A DNA stretch of 26,437 nucleotides from Phytophthora quininea (Eukaryota > Oomycota > Peronosporomycetes > Peronosporales > Peronosporaceae). Numbering within the stretch: the stretch's first letter is position 1; each line of letters starts with the position of its first letter. Under the pieces are notes generated by a model that saw only the letters and a program-made list of their open reading frames with translations, had not been told where the DNA came from and searched no databases. The stretch spans positions 1 to 26,437 of the forward strand of contig JAAVTG010000171.1 in the NCBI GenBank assembly GCA_011947345.1. The letters run 5' to 3'. Position numbers and translations under genes: made by a program. Below are positions 1-9,718 of the stretch, in pieces.

Positions 1-714
1 CAAATGGACGACGAATCCAAAGCCCGACATGCCATCGAGCGCGTCCAAACCAGTATACGGCTGTGAAATCCTGATACAGCGTCTCCAGCTTGGGGTCCAG
101 GAAAAAGCGCGTGTATTTGTTGAACACTTGCGGGTCGGGCTTCACCAGAACGGCATCGATATACTCCACGGTAGCGTCATCCACATCGAGCAAATGTGCA
201 CCTATGTCATCGTCACTGCTTGACCGAGTGCGACTTTTCTTTTCACGTTTGTTTTTCCTTCTTCGTCGCTCTCTCGGTGTTCTTTCCTGAAAGCGTCGCC
301 CTCTTCAGGACGAAAGCCACCTCCACTAGGCATTTCCACGCGGTGTTCTCCATTCTCCCCTGTATGACTCGACGACGAGCCCGACACTACTGGAAGTGTG
401 GGTGTGCAAAGCCTACCTTCTTCAGTCCAGCTCTCGCGCTTTCTGTCTTTAGGACTCGGCGATAAATTGTGGTATGGATCCTGTTTGGTCTCGTTCAGGA
501 CTGATCCAGTTGCAGTCTCTGCACCCTGAGATGCTGAAGGTATCATGTTGCTTTGACTGCTACTAGAACCGTCATTAGTGACAGCCACGGACGCCGCCCG
601 AGGCAGCGGAGCGTCTGATGCTGGCGGCGTGACGCTGCTGTCTGTCTCGGAGGACCCTCGAGGACCTGCTGGCTGCGACTTGCGGCGTGAAACCTCCTCG
701 TAGACGCGTTCCAT
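1..714 (-). CDS. Partial gene of unknown function, C-terminal part beyond the left edge
   Basis: I do not recognise this gene. On the minus strand a frame opens at the ATG at 714. It encodes a charged, Ser/Thr/Pro-rich, low-complexity segment, ending in that frame at 202. A second minus-strand frame then runs to the window edge and reads like folded protein: an acidic stretch, then LLDVDDATVEYIDAVLV and FNKYTRFFLDPKLETLYQDF. The two frames join if one base is missing from the T5 run at 252-256; the result is a basic KREKK..RSSSDDD linker. A 104-nt intron (287-390) is an alternative. The frame stays open upstream of 714 to about 784 with helical residues, so the true 5' end lies further upstream, probably before about 960 and across an intron I could not place. 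The divergent neighbour is thioredoxin-fold gene A. An N-terminal region of a membrane cyclase or transporter is conceivable but unsupported. Confidence 0.5.
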
Positions 715-1286
715 CCGGTGTTTGGCCTCGTCTCGGTCTTGGTCCTGTATCCTCCTGGAGAGACAACGTCCTGGGTGGCGATGAGCGTCCTAGTCTTGGA
801 CCTGGAGAAGTTTCTGCTGCGTTGCTGACGGCGATCAAAGGCGGAGGAGAGAGAGGAGACGAAGGCGCAGCTCCGGACGAAGCGGCGACCTCCTCCTCAG
901 CCTCCTGCCGCCGGTGGTCGGCTAGCAGCGCGGCCAGCGCTCTTCCTCGCCATTATTGCGAGCGGTGGACTGTCTTTCTATGAAACCCGAATTTCGGCCA
1001 ATGGAGAGGAGGTAAACATTTTTCTCGGTTCGCTGTGGAACACGAACGAAGACCGAGCGTCTGCATGAAGAAACCGCGGCAGCTACTACCAGCGCCATGA
1101 AGCAGTGCTATCTAGGCCATGCGTAGCTGTCTGCACGGCCAGCTAGACCATCAAGCAGTCCCTATTGCTGTTCCGACTCTTCGCATCTTTTCATCCAATC
1201 ATGCTTCCTTGTCAAATCGTTCGACCAATCACCAGCCTATCCCGAAGCGCTCCAAAACCAAACAGTTCCTCAAGTACGTGTCCGGC

Positions 1287-2383
1287 ATGAAGGCGGCGAA
1301 GGCGACAACCAATGCGTCCCCATGGACGCTCAACCCCGTGCGCTTCATGCAGCTGGCACTAGCCGCCACGATGCTGCTGTCCGTGTCCTACATGTGGGAG
1401 TTCACGGCGCAGAGTGTAGCCCCGGGACGGAGGAGATCGAAGCCGCAAACGCCAAAGACGCCGCCGCCAAACTGGTCGAGGCGGCTGACGCCGCGCTGGC
1501 TGTCCAGAGAGACCGCGTACAGGCCCACACGCAGTACGTGGTCAAAGGCTTCGAAGAGGCACACAAGTTCGTGCGCGAGTACGATGTGGCCACCATGGGA
1601 CCGCTGTTCATCATGTTCATGGCCGACATGGACGCCAACGGAACCTACTGGTTTCCGCCTTGCCATCAGGTGAAGGATGCAATACTAGAAGGCTTCAAGC
1701 GCGCTCCGAGAGGCTCTAGACTCGTGGAAATCCGTGTGGGACCGCAGGACTACTGGAACGACCTCGCCAACCCGTTCCGACAGAACCAGTTGTTCTACGT
1801 GGACTACCTGCCGACGCTCATGCGGTACGACGGCGGCGGCAACTCGTCGCATTTACTAGCGGGGCCGAACGCCCTGAATCAGGATCTACTGGACGTGGTC
1901 TTCCAAGTGAACAAGCCGGCGGCGGGGAAGCCAATGGGGAACCGCGTCGTGCACATGACCAACATGCAGCAGGTCATGGACTTCCTGGCGGGGTACAACT
2001 ACTCGTATCCGCTCTTCATGTTCTTCGTGTCGGGCGTGCACTCGTTCAACGGCAGGTTGTGGTGCCCGTTCTGCGATAAGGCCGAGGTGCCGGTCATGCA
2101 CTATTTCAACTACACGGCGGCGGCGGACGCCGTTCTGCTGCGCATCGTGGTGGCGCGCGAGCCCCGCCAGTGGTTTGACGAAGACAACGACTTTGTCGGC
2201 CCCGAGTTCAGCGAGAAGGTCGTGGAGTTCGACGGCGTGCCGTACCTCGGCTACGTCGGCAAGAACGCGACCACCAACAAGATCAAGCTGACCGAGTTTG
2301 TTGCTGGAGCCGACCAGCACGACAAGCTGCGGGAGTTTCTAAGACAGAAGGCCCCTAGTGGAGCTGCAGCCCCAGCATCCTAG
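1287..2383 (+). CDS. Membrane-anchored protein with two TXNDC17/DUF953-like thioredoxin folds (gene A)
   Basis: About 365 residues once one break is bridged. A short basic N-terminus is followed by a single hydrophobic anchor near residues 18-38 (RFMQLALAATMLLSVSYMW), suggesting a type II membrane protein with a lumenal or extracellular C-terminus. Fold 1 carries YWFPPC (W122, C126): the first cysteine of the usual WCPDC is Phe. Its cis-proline loop is YLPTLMRYD. Fold 2 has LWCPFC (C260, C263) and cis-proline loop GVPYLGY. Five N-glycosylation sequons (NGT, NSS, NYS, NYT, NAT) favour a secretory location. I chose the ATG at 1287 over the in-frame ATG at 1119 because its product aligns with the start of gene B. 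The frame breaks at the CCCCGGG run 1420-1426, where one missing base restores continuity into an Ala/Glu-rich stalk. Disulfide reductase or isomerase activity is inferred from the fold. Confidence 0.8.
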
Positions 2384-2526
2384 TACAATATTGACTCGGT
2401 AACTTGAGCGAACTTCCAATTACCTAGTATATAACCTATTCAAAGAGGTTAAACGCATAAAAGAGACAAATAACCGCCTTCGCCGCCACCAGCCATTGCA
2501 GCACTTGACATCCCTACGCAGCAGCC

Positions 2527-3506
2527 ATGGCCATGATGAAGCGACGACGCGAGAGCGAGAGCGGCGCGCAGGCGGACGCGGCCGAGGAGGCCAAGAAGCA
2601 GAAGCTGGCGACGGCGGGCGGCAGCAAGTACGTGAACAAGCAGCGCGTGCTGGTCTTCTCGTCGCGGGGCATCACGACGCGCTACCGGCACCTGCTGGAC
2701 GACTTCCGCAAGCTGCTGCCGCACCACAAGCGCGAGGTCAAGCTGGACGCCAAGGATACGCTGCACGTGGTAAACGAGATCGCCGAGATCAAGGGCTGCA
2801 ACACCACCATCTTCCTCGAGGCCCGCAAGCGCCAGGACCTGTACATGTGGGTCAGCCGCGTCGGCACCGGCCCCAGCGCCAAGTTCCTCGTGCAGAATGG
2901 TACGCTCTCATTGCGGAACGATGGCAATCATTGTGACACTAACGTAATGCTTCCATTGCAGTGCACACGATGGACGAACTCAAGATGACGGGCAATGCTT
3001 TGGCCGGATCGCGGCCTCTGCTGACCTTCGACAAGGCCTTCGACGAGGAGCCGCATCTCCAGGTGGTCAAGAAGCTGTTCGTACAGGTGTGGGGCACGCC
3101 CAAGGCCCACCCCAAGAGCAAGCCGTTCATCGACCGCGTCATGAGCTTCTACTACGCGGACGGCAAGGTCTGGTGCCGCAACTACCAGCTGGCCGATGAC
3201 GCCGACACCAAGAAGCTGGAGCAGGCGGCGCTGCACCGCGGCGAGGACCTGGTGCAGCTCATTGAGATCGGCCCGCGCTTCGTCATCACGCCCATCCGCA
3301 TCTTCGACGGCAGCTTCGGCGGCCAGACGCTGTACCAGAACGAGCACTACGTATCCCCGAACGAGCACCGCCGCGACGCCAAGGCCGACAAGCGCGAGCG
3401 CTACATCTCGCGCAAGTCGGCGCAGGAGCAGCGCACCGAGCGAGCCCCGGAGCGGGAGATGCCCGAGGACCAGTTCGCCGACGTGTTTGCCGGCGCCAAG
3501 CAGTAG
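2527..3506 (+). CDS. BRX1: Ribosome biogenesis protein BRX1 (Brix domain)
   Basis: Two exons, 2527-2899 and 2962-3506, encode about 305 residues, the usual size for eukaryotic BRX1. A basic, low-complexity N-terminus is followed by the Brix domain opening with RVLVFSSRGITTRYRHLLDD. Further hallmarks are the stretch around QDLYMWVSRVGTGPSAKFLV, the ELKMTGNALAGSRPLLTFD segment and the closing IEIGPRFVITPIRIFDGSFGG. The conservation pattern is that of BRX1 rather than IMP4, RPF1, RPF2 or SSF1. BRX1 works in the nucleolus in assembly of the 60S subunit, binding pre-rRNA early together with partners such as EBP2. The start ATG sits in a strong context (GCAGCCATGG). The C-terminus is rich in Arg, Lys and Glu. 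This frame is intact. Gene A ends 143 bases upstream. Confidence 0.96.
2900..2961 (+). other. Intron of the BRX1 gene (62 nt)
   Basis: The intron starts GTACGC after GCAGAATG and ends TTGCAG before TGCACACG. It is phase 1, and removing it regenerates a Val codon and continues the Brix domain without a gap (KFLVQN then VHTMDELK). Sixty-two nucleotides is a typical oomycete intron length. Confidence 0.93.
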
Positions 3507-3682
3507 AAGAACTGTCGTTGTGGACACTTTGCAGGACAAGGACGATATTGTCCACTTTGACTAACTTTATAGACTTTTTGCACTTCAACCTCAATTCCGG
3601 TTTTTGTCCAATCATATCTTTATCTAACCTATATAGATTGTTTTTTACTGAGTCCGTAACGGTCAAGAGCGACACTTGAGGC

Positions 3683-6280
3683 ATGAAGGCGTTCTCGGTG
3701 TGGCGCAATGGGGACAGCAAGGGCTCGAACGACGCCGTGACGGAGCTGCAGCAGGTCATCCTAAAGAAGGATCTGATGATCCTGAACCTGCAGACCCAGC
3801 TAGACGCCTACCTCAACAAGTTCGGGCCTCTGCCGGCCGATGTACTCGAGAAACTGCAAGCTTCGGACATTGCAATGGACGAGGCTACCGCCAGGAGAAG
3901 CAGCGAGTTGCCCAAGAATTCCAAAATACTGACTGAAAATCTCGTTAATCTAGGGGCTACGGAGAGCCCCCGGAGCCAAAGAGGGCTTAAGCGATCCGAC
4001 AGCCCCAGAAGAGCGGTATCCCCTAGAACAAGACCTAAAGAAACAGAAGAAACAGGGGGAAACGGTGCTGTGAAATGCTATTCCAGCAAAAATGTGGTGC
4101 TGGACTTTGTGGAGGACTCGCCGATGTTCAGGAGACAGTTGGAAGGCTTCGAGGAGTCTATCACTGGCCTTCGTGCTCTGTTGAAGGAGCTGGTAAGTCA
4201 TTCAAAGGAATACGCCGCTGCAGGGAAGAGCTTTGGACAAGAGGAGACGGCGCTGGCGGACGAGCTGGTGCAGCGTAAGTATGCACGAGCGATCTTCTCG
4301 ACCAGCTGTCCAGAACTGGGGAGTCTGTCGGAGCTCTTTGGAGAGATGCACGACACGCTGGCTCAGGTGCAGAGTTCGCGAGTGAGTATGCTGCTAGGTG
4401 TGGAGTCGCTGCTGAGTCGGTCGATCCAGCAGTTCTCGGAGAAGGAACTGCTGAAAGAAGCAGGAGAACTAGGCAAGGAAGTCACACGACTGGGAGACGA
4501 GTACGAATCGCTGCTTGGCAAGCTCTTGAGCAAGTCTAGGCAGCCTGGGCAGACTTCAAATGGCGTAGGAACGCCTACTGCTGGCGGAGATTCATTTGCA
4601 CTTGGATTGGGGAGTCCTGCACTACCGACGGGGAGCTATCTCGGAAGCAACGGGCTTGGTATCGGAGAGTTTGGCATTACAGGAACGCCACCAGCGTCTG
4701 CAGTTGCAAACGGCCAAGGCAGCAGCATGAATTTAACTAGCCCTGATCCGAGTTCGATGGGAAGCGGAAATGACAGGCATCAACGCGCTCTGGAGCGAGA
4801 GGTGGTGACTGCTCGACGCCGATTTGAACTGGCGCGCTTTGATTTGGTTCGGTACATGAACCGCGTGGACAGCTTGAAGAAGTTTGTTCTTGTGGAGTGC
4901 TTCAATTCCATTATGTACGCGCAGTTAGGACACTTCCACGCATGCCACGAGCTCATCAAGTCGATCGAACCCACTCTCCGTAACCGCCAGGAGATGATGC
5001 AAATCTCCCGGAAGGATTTCGAGCAGGACGACATCATGTGGACGTCACAACGGGAGCTTCTTGATAAGAGGCTATCGCAGGACGTGGATATCGTCTGCGC
5101 GAACTACGGATCGGGCGACTTTACTCCTCCAGCAGGCTTTACTTTGAGTGTCGAAACCAGTATCCCAAATGAGCCATTCCCATCGCTCGAGCTACCTGTG
5201 GAAGTCATTTCGATAGACACTTGGAGTAGCCGACAGACCGTCGCCACTTCGTCCGGCGATGTTGCCAAGCAAGGCTATCTGTTTGTCCGCAACTCAATTT
5301 TCCCAGCGAGGAGTTGGAAACGGCGCTGGTTCCAAATCCATGCCGGGAAGCTTTTCCAGACTACGTCTCGTAGCGGTGTCGGGAAGCATCCTACTGAGAG
5401 TAGTCTTACTCTAGTATGCGACCTCCTATTAGCTCGTGTGCGTGAACTTGAAGGCTCCAGTTTGCCGTTTTGCTTCGAAGTCATTGATGCGAACCGAGCA
5501 AAGCTTTACCTACAGGCTGCAAGCGCTCGGGACATGGCAGAATGGATCGAAGCTGCACGGCGCAGCACGGAAAGCGCCTTAGAGAAACAAAACCATCGCC
5601 AAGAGGTTCACCCAGAGCAACAATCGGTCATTGATGAACTCACGAAAGCAAATCCGTGCTGTGCAGATTGCGGCCAGCAGCCAGCCGAGTGGGTATCGAT
5701 TAATATTGGCTGTCTACTGTGCATTGAATGTTCAGGGATCCACCGAAGTCTCGGGGTACACGAGTCCAAGGTTCGATCGCTGGCGCTGGACTCGTGGGAT
5801 ATGTCGTTGTTGACTCTTCTCCGCGACAAGCTTGGTAACGTCGTTGTAAACGCAGTCTGGGAGCACACGATCCCTGACGGCTGGACGAAACCAGAGCCGA
5901 CGACGTCACGAGACGAGAAGTCTCGCTTCATCAAGGCCAAGTATCACTTCCATGGTTTTGCCGAGCCTGACTCGGTTCTCCATTCGCTGGAGGACGACGA
6001 CAGCGCCTTAAAGCAAGAACTGGCTACGCGATTTATCGCTGGAGCTGCCAAAGGAAAGCTTACCGAACTGATGTGGTGTCTAGCACATGGCGTGGACGTG
6101 AACGTGCGGGCTGGTGAATATCAGGAGACAGCACTTCATGCGAGTGCAGGAATTGGCGACACAATGTGCTGTGAGTACCTTGTGCTGAACGGAGCTAGCT
6201 TGGCGTTGACTGACAAACGTGGGAGACTTCCATACGACGCTGCAAAACTGGCGGCTTCGAGAACATCAAGCTTACATTAA
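3683..6280 (+). CDS. ArfGAP with BAR, PH and ankyrin domains (ACAP/ASAP type)
   Basis: An uninterrupted 865-residue frame. Residues about 20-55 form a short coiled coil. A Ser/Pro/Arg-rich linker follows, then from about 145 to 460 a helical BAR-type region split by a Gly/Ser/Thr/Pro-rich insert (about 285-370). A PH domain starts at about 528 (KQGYLFVRNSIFPARSWKRRWF) and ends with the usual helix (ARDMAEWIEAARRS). The ArfGAP zinc finger is complete: C660-x2-C663-x16-C680-x2-C683, with the arginine-finger context GIHRSLGVH. About 90 residues of ankyrin repeats close the protein (NVRAGEYQETALHASAGIGD, NGASLALTDKRGRLPYD). Family knowledge: such proteins stimulate GTP hydrolysis by Arf on curved, phosphoinositide-rich membranes and act in endocytic recycling and actin remodelling. 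The catalytic residues look intact. It converges on the channel gene, with 116 bases between stop codons. Confidence 0.93.
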   Translation: MKAFSVWRNGDSKGSNDAVTELQQVILKKDLMILNLQTQLDAYLNKFGPLPADVLEKLQASDIAMDEATARRSSELPKNSKILTENLVNLGATESPRSQRGLKRSDSPRRAVSPRTRPKETEETGGNGAVKCYSSKNVVLDFVEDSPMFRRQLEGFEESITGLRALLKELVSHSKEYAAAGKSFGQEETALADELVQRKYARAIFSTSCPELGSLSELFGEMHDTLAQVQSSRVSMLLGVESLLSRSIQQFSEKELLKEAGELGKEVTRLGDEYESLLGKLLSKSRQPGQTSNGVGTPTAGGDSFALGLGSPALPTGSYLGSNGLGIGEFGITGTPPASAVANGQGSSMNLTSPDPSSMGSGNDRHQRALEREVVTARRRFELARFDLVRYMNRVDSLKKFVLVECFNSIMYAQLGHFHACHELIKSIEPTLRNRQEMMQISRKDFEQDDIMWTSQRELLDKRLSQDVDIVCANYGSGDFTPPAGFTLSVETSIPNEPFPSLELPVEVISIDTWSSRQTVATSSGDVAKQGYLFVRNSIFPARSWKRRWFQIHAGKLFQTTSRSGVGKHPTESSLTLVCDLLLARVRELEGSSLPFCFEVIDANRAKLYLQAASARDMAEWIEAARRSTESALEKQNHRQEVHPEQQSVIDELTKANPCCADCGQQPAEWVSINIGCLLCIECSGIHRSLGVHESKVRSLALDSWDMSLLTLLRDKLGNVVVNAVWEHTIPDGWTKPEPTTSRDEKSRFIKAKYHFHGFAEPDSVLHSLEDDDSALKQELATRFIAGAAKGKLTELMWCLAHGVDVNVRAGEYQETALHASAGIGDTMCCEYLVLNGASLALTDKRGRLPYDAAKLAASRTSSLH

Positions 6281-6396
6281 TGCAGAAGATGAGTCTGGAG
6301 CAGTACCAGTCCTAGAGACAATTGACTGAAAAATGTGCTTGCTGGTCAATTATCACGCAAGCTTATGGTTGAATATCTTTGCTAACGATCTAGTGT

Positions 6397-9300
6397 TCAT
6401 CCAGACGGAACAATCTTACTCGTCGGACGCCCTGAGCGGGGTCGAGGAGAAAGCTGCGAAGGTAATTCTATCGCAGCGTCCTCTGCATTTTGAAATCCCA
6501 TCGGAATGGTCGAAGCTTTTCTGAGAAGTATTGCTTCAGCGTCCGGGGCACTCGCTTTACCCGAGAGGTACGTAACGGGATTGTACTCGACGAGACTCCG
6601 ACCTGATAGTGTGGGGCGAGGTGAAGACCACGACGGGGTCGGAACCCTGGCGAATGCCTCGGGCGAAGGTGAACCGATATCACTATCCCCGCTAGTGATG
6701 GCGAGCAGCATATCACTATCCGGGCTCTGAGCTGGTTCCTGCTTAAAACTTCCAGGGCTACCCAAGACAGGAACACCGTTGCTTGCGTCTGGACTGGAAT
6801 CGTGGGTGTCGGTATTGGCATCGGAAGATCTCGTTGCCTCGGCCTCTGCTGCCGCCTTCCTTGCGGCTTGCTGTTGCGTAGATTTCTCCCTGACGTGAAT
6901 CATGAACTCGACAAACTCGACGATGTCGATTTGCCCACTGCCGTCTTCGTCCACCACGTCCATCATTTCTTTGAGCTCTTCGTACGTCGGGTACTTGCCG
7001 ATTGCCGCCAACCCAGTACGTAGTTCGGCCTCTTCGACTGACCCACTGCCGTCCAGATCAAGCATGTGAAACACCTGCATGTAGGACGCCACAACTTTGC
7101 TGTCGATGTTGTGTTGCACTCGTAGCGCCTCCACTCGACGCAGTAATTCCTTTTCAGCCTCCATTTCCTGGGTAGCTTCCTCCATACTTGTGGTCACCAC
7201 ACCGATGAAAAGAGTGATCAACACCATGGCTCCCAACACGATGAAGGAGCAGAAGTAAACTACTGCCAGAAAGCCAAACGCCTGCGGCTTGCACGTGTAT
7301 CCCTCGGAAATGTAGTTGTCGTAGCCGTAGAGATCGCAGCCGTAGTAATTGATGTACAACACGTCGCTCCAACCGTCCATCGTAGCAATCTGAAAGAGCG
7401 ACAGCATGGCGAAGTGAAGGTATTGGAAATGAAACGGGTCATTGTCGGCGAAGAGCATATTGCCCACTATTCCAAACACGTAGAAGCACAGCAGCAGAAT
7501 CAAGCCAATGTAGCCGATAGAGCCCACACCTTTGAGTAAAGCCGACACGATAACCTGCAGCTGTGGGAATGCTCGCACCAGTTTCAGTACTCGCAAAAGT
7601 CGTAGCAATCGCAACATGGTCAACATACCACCGGTGCCTCGAGTGAAGCTGCCGATCACAATGGTGAAGTCGAACACGTTCCATCCTGTACGGAAGTACA
7701 TCCACGGCTCAAGACCCTCCGAGAGGATCTTCAAAATTACCTCGGCAGTGAATACCGCGAGGATAGCCGTATCAATCCCATTTAGTACGTTACCGATCAC
7801 GTCGGTCACTTCAGGAGCAGACTGGAGCCCCACCATAACGCCGGCCAGGATGATCACACCCGTGACGAAGAGAGAGAACTTTGGGTGCTCCACGATTTTT
7901 CTGCCAAGTTGGAAAGCATGATGTACAGGCCTTTCAGAGTGTGCGAGTCAACAGGCCCGTGGTTCAAAATGTCCGTCAAGTCGCAGTCGTCCCAAGTCTG
8001 CATAAGCACTTCGCGCATCTTCTGGCGCTCCTTTCGCTCCGCTGCAGTCATTTTCCCGCCCTTAAGGTCTTGCTGATCTTCCACAACCCCTTGTGCTCGC
8101 TTTTCGCTGCTTCAAGAGCGCGGGCTTCCGCCTCAAGAGCTCGAGCGCGAGCCTTTTCCGCTCGCTTCTTAGCCTCAACTTCCTCTTGCATCTTCTTCAT
8201 GTGCTCCATGCTCTGCGTCATACTCATGGTGATGGCACCAATGAAGAGCGAGAGCATGACAAAAGCCGAGATGATGATGAAGGTGACGAAATACAGCGCG
8301 GCCATCACCTGGTTCACCATTCGTTGCGAGGCTAACGAGCTGTCGGTCACATTGGCGCCATACACTCTGGTGACGTTGCAATATTCAAAGCTCGCGGCGG
8401 CGGCCGGGTCTTGCGAATAATAGCCGCCATCATAGCGATCACATCCGAAGTAGTTGATATTCATGATCTGTACAACAGCATCAAAACTAGCAATTAGTTT
8501 CGAGTAATCCTTGCAGACACGACAACAATAAACTTTGTGGACGTACGGCTGACCAATTCTCCAGTGTACTCATTCGGAAGAGGGTGACCATGGCGATCGG
8601 CACACTGCGGAAGTGGAAAGTGTCGTTGTCTTGCCAAGCGTAGAGACCCGAGATAGCGTAGAGGTAAAACACGAGGAAGAGCAGCAGCATAATGTAACCG
8701 ATGGATTTCAGACCGCCGATCAGCCCCATGACGATCATGTATAGCTGCGGGACACGCTTGACAAGCTTCATGATACGCATCAGTCGCAGCATTCGCAGAA
8801 TGGCAATGCTGCTGCCTCCCAATGCCGAGCCCCAGATCGGAAGACTCATCACGATGATGGCAAAGTCGAAGCAGTTCCAGCGCATCTCCTTGCCAAGGAA
8901 AAACCTCCACGGATGAAGTCCTTCGGCGAGGATCTTAATACTCGCCTCGAGGATGAAGACGGCGAGAACGAAGAAGTCCATGTCGTTCAAAATGATGCTC
9001 TCGGCTAGCACCGGATACGTCTGCAAGCCGACGGAGAGCGACGCCCAGGAAATACACAGCATGACGGCCGAATTGAACCAAACACTGTTGAGCGTACTAA
9101 TGGCGAGGTTGGACAGTCGGACGTAGCACAACTTGATCCCTGTAAGCCCCGTCAACGGGATGTGTTTGAGTACGTTGCTATCTTCTTCCTCGGAATTCTC
9201 ATTCTCTTTACTTGCGTTGGTTTGATCACTTGACGGTGCGGCATCGGCGATCGTTGCGTTCGTCTGTTGCTGCGGTTGATTGTCAATCTCGACACCTTCA

Positions 9301-9434
9301 CTAGGAACAGTCGACACTTCTCCGTCGTACTGTTCTTCGTCCTCCAGACCACGCGCTACGTTCCAGTTGCTGGCTTCCTGTTCTCGCTTGGCATTCGCCA
9401 CCTTCCGTTGAGCCGCAGCTCTGGCCGCGAACAT
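6397..9434 (-). CDS. Two-repeat voltage-gated cation channel with C-terminal EF hands
   Basis: The ATG at 9434 opens a protein of about 986 residues: exon 1 (9434-8547), an intron, then exon 2 from 8467. Two six-helix repeats are visible. Repeat I has an S4 with spaced Arg/Lys (ILRMLRLMRIMKLVKRVPQL) and pore TLENWS (290-295). Repeat II has S4 MLRLLRLLRVLKLVRAFPQL and pore TMDGWS (659-664). The linker between repeats is a charged coiled coil. After repeat II come two canonical EF hands, DLDGSGSVEEAE (767-778) and DEDGSGQIDIVE (803-814), then a Ser/Pro-rich tail. The filters resemble bacterial NaV, CatSper and Cav channels, so Ca2+ or Na+ conduction is inferred, with Ca2+ feedback through the EF hands. 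Two single-base breaks lie at the C4 run 8087-8090 and the T5 run 7896-7900; adding one base at each gives a continuous product. With two repeats it also resembles TPC channels, but TPC filters differ. Confidence 0.88.
8468..8546 (-). other. Intron of the channel gene (79 nt)
   Basis: On the minus strand the donor is GCC|GTACGT and the acceptor GTTGTACAG|ATC, both phase 0. Splicing joins the repeat I pore (ENWSA) to IMNINYFGCD. The position matches the repeat II layout, where the pore is likewise followed by LYINYYGCD. That internal parallel supports the junction. Confidence 0.92.
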
Positions 9435-9718
9435 TGTGCTACCGGTTTATCGACCAAACGCAGCTTTTTCACTACCACGACAACCCGCTTCAAGTGCAAT
9501 CACTTTCCAGCAGGAAGGAGGTTGCCGGCCAAGGCAGACGTTAAATGCCAATGTGCCATGCAGCTCAAAATAAAATGGGGCGGTTTTCAGATTGTTTCGC
9601 GGCATTTTGAGCAGGGGTGTCATTCCATTTGGCTGCTTCCATCACAGCCACAGTTTATACTTTACCTCACCTTCTTTCGGTAAAAGTAAACACTTCTTGT
9701 CCCTAGCTAGCTAACCGT

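Noticed and set aside
287..390. Minus-strand intron (GTAGTG..TTTCAG) in the left-edge gene
   Set aside because: It restores the frame, but one missing base in the T5 run 252-256 does so too, keeps a sensible acidic-basic linker and follows the pattern of the other breaks. Not excluded.
1886..2320. Minus-strand frame opposite gene A
   Set aside because: Reverse complement of a strongly supported coding frame with His/Val/Arg-rich composition typical of antisense shadows.
8075..8205. Second intron in the channel linker
   Set aside because: It would need a weak GTTGAG donor and would remove the charged coiled coil; adding one base at 8087-8090 joins the frames directly.
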